Part shown: positions 1 to 5,295 of the stretch, piece after piece
How the letters are laid out: each line of letters opens with the position of its first letter
Numbering within the stretch: the stretch's first letter is position 1
NCBI GenBank assembly: GCA_020853515.1
Contig: JADYYU010000330.1
Span: forward strand, 1-7,533
DNA: 7,533 nucleotides
Source of the DNA: Chitinophagaceae bacterium
GTDB taxonomy: Bacteria; Bacteroidota; Bacteroidia; Chitinophagales; Chitinophagaceae
Reading direction: 5' to 3'
Notes under the pieces: generated by a model
Databases searched by the model: none
The model's input: only the letters and a program-made list of their open reading frames with translations
Told to the model about the DNA's origin: nothing
Program-made: the position numbers and the translations under genes

Positions 1-1
1 T

Positions 2-3000
2 ACTTTGTACAGCAACGGAACACCATTAGCTTATACAATCACAGATGCAGATGGTATGTATTTATTCCAGGATCTGAATCCGGGAACGTATGAGGTCGGA
101 TTCAGCTTGCCAATCGGTTACATTTTTACAGGCACGCAAATAGGTGGAAATGCAGCAATGGACAGTGACCCTAATCCGCTTACAGGACGTACCGGTGCAA
201 TTACTCTTTTTGCAGGAATTAATAACTATACAATTGATGCCGGACTTTATCCGCAACCTCCAGGGCTGGTGCCAATGGCTTCTGTAGGTAATTTTGTATG
301 GAACGATGTGAATAACAATGGACTGCAGGATGCCAACGAAGCTGGTATACAAGGCGTAACTGTGAACTTATATGATAGTACTGGTGTGAATATCATCGCC
401 ACAACTATTTCTGATGTGTTGGGTTATTACATATTTAATAATCTGATTCCAGCTACTTATCAAATTGAATTCACAAATACTCCGGCCGGATTTAGTTTTG
501 TAACACGATTGGTAGGCACCGAAAGAGATTTGGATTCTGATCCTTATTTTCAAACTGGTCGTTCTGATTTGTTTACCCTGCTGCCAGGTGAATTCAATAC
601 TACCATCGATGCCGGTTTGCATAACAGTAATCTGCCAATAAGTGCGATCGGTAATTTTGTATGGTATGACCGTGATTTAGATGGTCTGCAAGAGGCTGGT
701 GAAAATGGTGCCGCAGGTATAACAGTGAGATTATATAGCAGTGCAAATACTTTGCTGGGTACTACGATCACAAACAATAATGGATTTTATATTTTCAATA
801 ATTTGAATGCGGGTAGCTACTATGTGAATTTCTCAAATATTCCACATGGTTATAAACTTACCAAGCAAACTCCAGTTGGCGATAAAACGATCGACAGCGA
901 TCCTGAAATCACTACCGGTAATACTTCCCTCATAACATTAGGTGTAAATGAAACCAATCTTACGGTTGATGCCGGTCTTGTGCCAAATGATAACAGAGTC
1001 ACCAAAGGTTCTATCGGTGATAAAGTTTGGAACGATGCGAATGCAGATGGTATTCAGGATGCCGGTGAACTGGGGGTGCAAGGTGTTACAGTTACCTTGT
1101 ATCAGTCAAACGGTATTGCGGTGATCAGCAGTACGCAAACAGATCCGTTAGGTAATTATATTTTCACTGATCTGGATCAGGGCGCATACATAGTGGGTTT
1201 CAGTAATTTGCCAATTGGCTATACCTTCAGCAGCAAAAATCAGGGTAATGATATTGAACTGGATGCTGACGCAGATGTTACTACAGGAGGTAAAACAGAT
1301 TCTATTTTATTAGATGAAGGCGATATTATCCTAACCATTGATGCAGGTATCCATCCTGCTGCCGGACTGGCCGGGTTGGGTGATAAAGTATGGAACGATG
1401 TGGATACAAACGGATTTCAGGATTTCGGTGAACCAGGAATACCGGGTGTTACTGTGAAACTTAAGAATGGCACCGGAAATATAGTGGCCAATACAACAAC
1501 AGACGCAAACGGTGTGTATCAGTTTACAGGATTAACGCCGGGCGATTATAAAGTTGAATTTTCGAATCTGCCAGCAGGCTATAGCTTTACCAAAGCAAAT
1601 ATGGGCGGAAATTCACAGGAAGCGTATGATAGTGATGCTGATCTTATTTCAGGTGAAACAGATCTGGTGACCCTGAATGCCGGAGATTACAATGCGAATC
1701 TGGATGCAGGTATCTTTACGCTTAAATCTTCTCTGGGTAATTATGTGTGGGAAGACATCGACGTTGATGGAATACAGGATGCTAACGAAAAAGGACTTTC
1801 AGGAATTGTAGTATCTCTCTACAATGACATGAACCAGATTGTGGCCTATGCAATTACAAATTCTGTAGGTGGATACAATTTTGTAAACCTTGAACCCGGC
1901 AATTACATGGTTGAATTTTCAAATATTCCTCAGGCAGGTATCTTTAGTCCGAAAAAGCAACTGGCTGATACCACTGCAGATTCTGATGTAAACCCTGTAA
2001 CAGGATTTACAGATATGATTACATTGGCTCCTGGTCAGTATAATCCTACAATTGACGCAGGTATCCATCTGCCAACTGGTGCCGGTTTAGGAAATTACGT
2101 TTGGCTGGATGATAACAAAGACGGCAAGCAAAATGCCAATGAAGTAGGTGTGCCGGGTGTAACGGTAACCCTGTATGATGAATTTAATGTAGCCGTAAAA
2201 AGTACGATCACTACTCAAAATGGTGCTTACACTTTTAACGACCTGATACCAGGTGTTTACAGTGTCGGATTCAGTACACTTCCAACCTACTATCAAGGTA
2301 ATGGGAATCCATTTGCAGCTTACTTTACCACGCTTCACGCAGGTATTGATTCTACTGCAGATAGCGATGTTGATTCCGTGTCAGGTAAAACAGGACAGTA
2401 TACCATTTTGTTAGGTCAGTATAATCCTACTGTTGATGCAGGTATCGTACTTGGCTTTGCATTGCCAGCTTCAGATCTCACAGCATATGCAACGTTGAAT
2501 GATGTTAATTCTGTAAAAGTTAGTTGGACGACTATTACTGAAGTTAACACCGACAGATTCGAAATTCAAAGAAGCCTTGATGGTAAGAGCTTTGAAACAG
2601 TTGCGCAGCAATCAGCGTCAGGTACTACCCATGGAGCGACTGATTACAGCATCAATGATGATATTGCGCACATCACTAAAAAGGATGTGATCTATTACAG
2701 AGTGATGCTGATCGACATGGATGGAAAATACAGCCTGTCTAATGTTGTGAATGTTAAACTTGCAGAAAGCAGCGCAGACGCAACTGTTTATCCTTCACCG
2801 TTTACACAATATGTAAATGTACTTTATACAGCAGAAGCAGTAGGTCAAATTAGTATCAGAATGACCGATATGAATGGTAAAGTGGTCAGTGAACAACTGG
2901 CTGATCTGACCGTTGGTAAAAATGTTATTACTGTCGGTCAATTGCAACACTTGTCAACAGGTATGTACTCAATCATGATTACCGATCTGGAAACAAATGT

Positions 3001-3031
3001 GAAAACCTTCTTTAAAGTGACCAAGCAATAA
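2..3031 (+). CDS. Large secreted SdrD B-like repeat protein with T9SS sorting domain (5' end outside window)
   Basis: This is the C-terminal ~1,009 residues of a cell-surface or secreted protein. The reading frame is open to the left edge and begins inside a repeat, so the true start lies upstream. Numbering from the TTG at 5, one partial repeat is followed by six SdrD B-like domains starting near residues 93, 214, 336, 458, 576 and 695. Each opens with G-(N/D)-x-V-W, then an Asp/Asn-rich loop of the form DxDxDGxQDAxExG (a likely calcium site), GVTVxLY, a DSD motif and a closing DAG. Residues ~823-920 look like the fibronectin-III-like spacer common in Bacteroidota (ending YYRVMLIDMDGKYSLSNVV). 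Residues ~925-1008 (YPSPF..., then an MNGK turn and TGMYSIMI) match a type A Por secretion sorting domain. This implies Sec export, then release or surface attachment by type IX secretion. I saw no cysteine in it. An adhesive or stalk-like structural role is inferred, since the N-terminal functional domain is not visible. Confidence 0.93.
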   Translation, partial: TLYSNGTPLAYTITDADGMYLFQDLNPGTYEVGFSLPIGYIFTGTQIGGNAAMDSDPNPLTGRTGAITLFAGINNYTIDAGLYPQPPGLVPMASVGNFVWNDVNNNGLQDANEAGIQGVTVNLYDSTGVNIIATTISDVLGYYIFNNLIPATYQIEFTNTPAGFSFVTRLVGTERDLDSDPYFQTGRSDLFTLLPGEFNTTIDAGLHNSNLPISAIGNFVWYDRDLDGLQEAGENGAAGITVRLYSSANTLLGTTITNNNGFYIFNNLNAGSYYVNFSNIPHGYKLTKQTPVGDKTIDSDPEITTGNTSLITLGVNETNLTVDAGLVPNDNRVTKGSIGDKVWNDANADGIQDAGELGVQGVTVTLYQSNGIAVISSTQTDPLGNYIFTDLDQGAYIVGFSNLPIGYTFSSKNQGNDIELDADADVTTGGKTDSILLDEGDIILTIDAGIHPAAGLAGLGDKVWNDVDTNGFQDFGEPGIPGVTVKLKNGTGNIVANTTTDANGVYQFTGLTPGDYKVEFSNLPAGYSFTKANMGGNSQEAYDSDADLISGETDLVTLNAGDYNANLDAGIFTLKSSLGNYVWEDIDVDGIQDANEKGLSGIVVSLYNDMNQIVAYAITNSVGGYNFVNLEPGNYMVEFSNIPQAGIFSPKKQLADTTADSDVNPVTGFTDMITLAPGQYNPTIDAGIHLPTGAGLGNYVWLDDNKDGKQNANEVGVPGVTVTLYDEFNVAVKSTITTQNGAYTFNDLIPGVYSVGFSTLPTYYQGNGNPFAAYFTTLHAGIDSTADSDVDSVSGKTGQYTILLGQYNPTVDAGIVLGFALPASDLTAYATLNDVNSVKVSWTTITEVNTDRFEIQRSLDGKSFETVAQQSASGTTHGATDYSINDDIAHITKKDVIYYRVMLIDMDGKYSLSNVVNVKLAESSADATVYPSPFTQYVNVLYTAEAVGQISIRMTDMNGKVVSEQLADLTVGKNVITVGQLQHLSTGMYSIMITDLETNVKTFFKVTKQ
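281..2443 (+). repeat. Six tandem SdrD B-like domain repeats (protein-level)
   Basis: Six coding repeats of about 118-122 codons begin at 281, 644, 1010, 1376, 1730 and 2087, preceded by a partial unit that runs off the left edge. They are clear at the protein level but diverged in DNA, so this is an old domain array and not a recent tandem duplication. The first strand reads GNFVW, GNFVW, GDKVW, GDKVW, GNYVW, GNYVW, so neighbouring units pair up (1-2, 3-4, 5-6). That hints at duplication two domains at a time or at exchange between neighbours. The last unit carries extra residues before its DSD motif and a weaker metal loop (DDNKDGKQNANE). Confidence 0.85.
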
Positions 3032-3058
3032 ACCGCTGATCATTTCATAACAAAACAA

Positions 3059-3090
3059 ACCACTCTGAGCAATCAGGGTGGTTTTTTTTG
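3059..3090 (+). terminator. Intrinsic terminator after the repeat-protein gene
   Basis: A ten-pair stem, ACCACTCTGA (3059-3068) with TCAGGGTGGT (3073-3082), contains one G-U pair and closes a four-base GCAA loop. A run of eight T (3082-3089) follows directly. It sits 27 bases after the TAA at 3029-3031. The left flank is A-rich, so the hairpin could also end transcription arriving on the minus strand. Confidence 0.9.
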
Positions 3091-3521
3091 TAATTTCACC
3101 GGCAAGTTGGCCATCGGGATCATGAACGAAAGGAGGGGAGCCGTATTCTCATTTTGGCAAAACGATCAATGGAATCCAAGATAGGCTCAAGTCGTATGTT
3201 CCGATGTGCTTGATTCGGAAGTTTACCAACATGGTATTTACAATAAACCGGCTGCTTATTTAAATTGCCTGGAACAAAGACAGAACCTGATTTATATCAA
3301 TAGCACTATACAAAGATTCCTGTTTTTACAGCCTACCGGTTTGCAATACTCCTGAATGTGGAGTGCAACCCGATATTCTGGTTTTTGTTTGAATTGTTTC
3401 CGGAAAACAGATCAACGGATGAGCGGAAAGTACATAAGTCGATGGCTATCTGCTTTGCTGCACTACATTATAAGGCGCCTGCAACCGATTCTTTTTCAGA
3501 AAGAAGAATGAGGTGCTTAAC
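3091..3521. other. Gene-free stretch with open fragments; possible decayed gene
   Basis: No convincing intact gene is present. On the plus strand, a frame from ATG 3122 runs 20 codons to TAG 3182. The same frame then stays open for 56 codons (3185-3352) to TGA 3353. A different frame is open for 73 codons from 3304 to TAG 3523 and reads like ordinary protein (HYTKIPVFTAYRFAILLN at its start). The two long fragments overlap by about 49 bases, as expected if one frameshift and one in-frame stop broke a single gene. I do not recognise the product, and the fragments could be chance. An AAGGAGG sequence at 3129-3135 has no start codon at a suitable distance. No tRNA or promoter was recognised here. 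Confidence 0.25.
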
Positions 3522-4028
3522 TTAGTTTGCAGCGGGCTCAGCATCCAAACCATTTGATATCGCATATTTTTCCTGCTCACCACGTACTTTTTTTAGTTCT
3601 GCTACTTCTTTTTCCGCATAAATGGTGAGGTTATCAATTGCTTTTTGAATGTCATGATCGCTGTCGGCAGCAGATAGTTTTTCTATTGGCAACATGGCTT
3701 CGCTGATCATCTCTCTTTCGAAAAATAGAAAGTTAAGCATGGTCATACGTAGTGCTTTTGAGTTTGTGGCATCCTTCATATTTTGCAGTTCGCTGATTGA
3801 AGCATTTACAAAAGTTTCCCATTGTTTGCGTCCTGCAACAATTTTTGAAAAGGTTTTGCTTGCATAAGCATCATTCAGTTGGGCTCCCCATTGATTTCCT
3901 TTTTTGTAGAGTGAGTCGGCTATCGATGAGATGTGCTCGTTAAACTGAGCGGGTGTCTGCGCAGCAGCGTTAAAGCAATGCAGGCCAAGTGCGATAATAG
4001 TCGCCAATCGGATCATATTGAAAGGCAT
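3522..4028 (-). CDS. Small exported helical protein of unknown function
   Basis: The 168-residue product starts with a Sec signal peptide: MPFNMIRLATIIALGLHC, then FNAAA|QTPAQ, with probable cleavage after Ala23. No lipobox is seen (His precedes Cys18), so it is probably periplasmic or released and not a lipoprotein. The mature part is predicted almost wholly helical, ending QEKYAISNGLDAEPAAN. The helical pattern and the ending (Q-x-x-Y/F-A-x-x-N-G) recall small Bacteroidota/Leptospira surface proteins of the LIC11966 type; this is recalled and untested. The frame extends up to ATG 4097, but that start would put 23 extra residues, including Lys-Arg-Ser, ahead of the signal peptide and would lie inside the candidate promoter at 4080-4107, so I prefer 4028. 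ATG 4016 (MIRLATI...) is also possible. It stands alone, convergent with the repeat protein and divergent from the lipoprotein. Confidence 0.75.
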   Translation of the reverse strand: MPFNMIRLATIIALGLHCFNAAAQTPAQFNEHISSIADSLYKKGNQWGAQLNDAYASKTFSKIVAGRKQWETFVNASISELQNMKDATNSKALRMTMLNFLFFEREMISEAMLPIEKLSAADSDHDIQKAIDNLTIYAEKEVAELKKVRGEQEKYAISNGLDAEPAAN

Positions 4029-4079
4029 AGATCTTTTTGCAACTAAGGTAAAAAAAATCATTGATGAAGTGCCTTTTTT

Positions 4080-4107
4080 CAAAATACTATTTTGCATACA
4101 ACTGCAA
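4080..4107 (-). promoter_or_regulatory. Candidate Bacteroidota-type promoter for the minus-strand gene
   Basis: Read on the minus strand, TTG (4107-4105), an 18-base spacer and TATTTTG (4086-4080) approximate the Bacteroidota pattern TTG-N19-TAnnTTTG, with one T missing from the -7 element. It would give a leader of roughly 45 bases before ATG 4028, which fits the shorter start. In this AT-rich stretch a match of this quality can occur by chance. Confidence 0.3.
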
Positions 4108-4249
4108 AATCATTTTCAGGTACGCCTCAGATGTCTGGGAATTCTGTATTCATGGTATTCCTGGTATAGAGCACATGGTATTCTCTGAAATAGCTATGGA
4201 CCGACGGCAAGTTTCATCCAAAAGCACGAGAATGTGGCTTTTGCTCATT

Positions 4250-4261
4250 TAAAGCGCTTTA
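4250..4261. promoter_or_regulatory. 12-bp perfect palindrome upstream of the lipoprotein gene
   Basis: TAAAGCGCTTTA is a perfect palindrome whose right edge is 39 bases before ATG 4300. It is followed by an AT-rich stretch with TAGTTTTA (4270-4277) and TATTTTTA (4276-4283), each one base from TAnnTTTG but without a clear -33 TTG at the usual distance. The palindrome could be an operator for the lipoprotein-tadA unit. No regulator is visible in the window, and chance is possible. Confidence 0.25.
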
Positions 4262-4299
4262 TTAAAAAATAGTTTTATTTTTATCGCAAAAATAACCTG

Positions 4300-4686
4300 A
4301 TGAAAAAACGAATGGTGCTGCTGCTGTGGATACTCTCTGCGATATTCGCAGCCTGTAATGACAAAAGCAACAAAGAACAGGGTGTTAAAAGCAAGCACCA
4401 TCTGAATATACCTGATAATGGGATTCAAAGTCTTATGGAGGCCAATACCAGCAAAATTATTGAAGGTACTCAGGGCAGCGTGGTTATTGTAATGGGCGAG
4501 ATCACCCGAAAAAAGGCTGATATCACAATCAGGCGCAATGACAGGATACTGGACGAGCAACTGGTGAACGAAGACGGAAAAATCAGCTTCGAGTATGAGG
4601 GCAATATTTATTTAGTGGTTGTGAAGAGTATTAAAAAGCCACTGATCGGAGCCGGCAAAGCCGAAATATCAATCAACTTGCAATAG
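4300..4686 (+). CDS. Small lipoprotein of unknown function
   Basis: The 128-residue protein has a lipoprotein signal peptide: MKKR, a hydrophobic stretch to Ala18, and a lipobox ending FAAC with the lipidated cysteine at residue 19. The mature sequence opens with a polar linker (NDKSNKEQGVKSKHH). A short helix-like segment (GIQSLMEANTSKII) follows, then probable beta strands (SVVIVMGEI, ADITIRRN, GKISFEYEGNIYLVVVKSI, AEISINL). This suggests a compact beta-rich domain anchored in the membrane on the outside of the cytoplasm. The K-(D/E)2-type surface-export signal known for some Bacteroidota lipoproteins is not seen after the cysteine, so a periplasm-facing location is the simpler guess. I recognise no family. 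It lies only seven bases before tadA and is probably co-transcribed with it. The hydrophobic start and lipobox make it a real gene despite its size. Confidence 0.8.
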   Translation: MKKRMVLLLWILSAIFAACNDKSNKEQGVKSKHHLNIPDNGIQSLMEANTSKIIEGTQGSVVIVMGEITRKKADITIRRNDRILDEQLVNEDGKISFEYEGNIYLVVVKSIKKPLIGAGKAEISINLQ

Positions 4687-4693
4687 TACACGT

Positions 4694-5140
4694 ATGTTGC
4701 CTACATCTTCCGATTATATGAAAATAGCGTTGCAACAAGCACAAACAGCCTTTGAAAAGGGTGAGGTGCCTGTGGGTGCGGTGATTGTTATGCAGCATCA
4801 AATTATTGCGCGCGGGTATAACCAGACTGAGTTATTGAATGATGTGACTGCGCATGCGGAGATTATTGCATTGACCGCCGCTTTTAACCATCTCGGTAGC
4901 AAATACCTCCCCGATGCAACCTTATATGTAACCCTTGAGCCTTGTCTCATGTGTGCAGGGGCCTTATACTGGAGCAAAATTGGAGCAGTGGTTTTCGGCG
5001 CCGCCGACGAAAAAAATGGCTATAACAGACATTGTACGCATGCTCCTTTTCATCCTAAAACGGAAGTGAGCGGCGGTTTGATGAAAGATGAATGCGCTCA
5101 GTTGATGAAGGACTTTTTTAAAATGAGACGGACCAAATGA
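4694..5140 (+). CDS. tadA: tRNA-specific adenosine deaminase TadA
   Basis: This is a cytoplasmic zinc enzyme that deaminates adenosine 34 to inosine in the anticodon of tRNA-Arg(ACG), allowing one tRNA to read CGU, CGC and CGA. The 148-residue protein is close to the usual bacterial length (about 150-170) and complete. Zinc ligands and catalytic residues are visible: His54 and Glu56 in TAHAEI, then Cys84 and Cys87 in EPCLMCAGA. The N-terminal segment (YMKIALQQAQTAFEKGEVPVGAVIV) and AAxEKNGY are typical. The CAGA after the zinc cysteines favours TadA over guanine or cytosine deaminases of the same superfamily. ATG 4694 is preferred because the residues before Met9 (SSDY) match the usual TadA start, though ATG 4718 is possible. 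It follows the lipoprotein stop by seven bases, with no promoter between, so the two likely form one transcript. Confidence 0.93.
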   Translation: MLPTSSDYMKIALQQAQTAFEKGEVPVGAVIVMQHQIIARGYNQTELLNDVTAHAEIIALTAAFNHLGSKYLPDATLYVTLEPCLMCAGALYWSKIGAVVFGAADEKNGYNRHCTHAPFHPKTEVSGGLMKDECAQLMKDFFKMRRTK

Positions 5141-5145
5141 AAGTA

Positions 5146-5210
5146 CAGGGGCTTTGTCCGGGCTAATGGCACCTTTTTTTTTAAAAACGGGTGGATTGAC
5201 AAGCCCTCTG
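5146..5210. repeat. Imperfect inverted repeat flanking a T9/A5 tract
   Basis: CAGGGGCTTTGTC (5146-5158) and GACAAGCCCTCTG (5198-5210) are reverse complements apart from one single-base bulge on each side. Between them, CACC followed by T9 (5170-5182) can pair partly with A5-CG-GGTG (5183-5193), giving a nested hairpin. The left outer arm also takes part in the candidate terminator, so the two folds exclude each other. Confidence 0.5.
5147..5182 (+). terminator. Possible weak terminator after tadA
   Basis: AGGGGCT (5147-5153) can pair with GGCACCT (5168-5174) through six pairs, one of them G-U, around a G-A mismatch, with a 14-base loop. Nine T (5174-5182) follow. It begins seven bases after the tadA stop. 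The stem is imperfect, so efficiency is uncertain. The left arm is also shared with a longer competing inverted repeat (5146-5210). Confidence 0.4.
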
Positions 5211-5259
5211 TTGCCGCATCAGACCGCCTAAACTTTTAAACAGATAAACTTTTTTTAAT

Positions 5260-5267
5260 TACATTTG
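5260..5267 (+). promoter_or_regulatory. Bacteroidota-type -7 element (TACATTTG) for the DUF349 gene
   Basis: TACATTTG matches the TAnnTTTG -7 consensus of the Bacteroidota housekeeping sigma factor exactly and ends 28 bases before ATG 5296, implying a leader of about 20 bases. The -33 region is only T-rich (TTTT at 5234-5237), without a clean TTG at the usual spacing. The element lies inside a small inverted repeat, TTACA-TT-TGTAA (5259-5270). Confidence 0.55.
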
Positions 5268-5295
5268 TAACCTCCTAACAGTAAGTGTAAATGAT

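Noticed and set aside
281..2443. CnaB-type domains with self-formed isopeptide bonds
   Set aside because: The strand-one lysine is present only in units 3 and 4 (GDKVW) and replaced by Phe or Tyr in the others, so a conserved Lys-Asn/Asp-Glu triad is not supported.
3129..3135. AAGGAGG as a Shine-Dalgarno site
   Set aside because: No start codon lies at a suitable distance with an open frame of any length, and Bacteroidota rarely depend on such sites.
3147..3166. Similarity between GCAAAACGATCAATG in the gap and the leader of the minus-strand gene (GCAAAAAGATCTATG)
   Set aside because: The match is 13 of 15 bases in A-rich sequence and does not extend, so it is probably coincidence and not a duplicated leader.
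3488..3509. A/T-rich hairpin downstream of the minus-strand gene as its terminator
   Set aside because: The stem is almost all A-T pairs with a mismatch, the loop is nearly closed, and no T tract follows on the minus strand.
4061..4252. A 63-codon plus-strand frame between the divergent genes
   Set aside because: It overlaps the preferred start and candidate promoter of the minus-strand gene, has odd composition (rich in Cys, Met, Phe and Trp), no recognisable motif and no leader signal. It is most likely chance.
4694..5140. Guanine or cytosine deaminase instead of TadA
   Set aside because: The PCLMCAGA zinc motif, the TAHAEI context and the overall length match TadA; guanine deaminases usually have a different sequence after the PCxxC cysteines.
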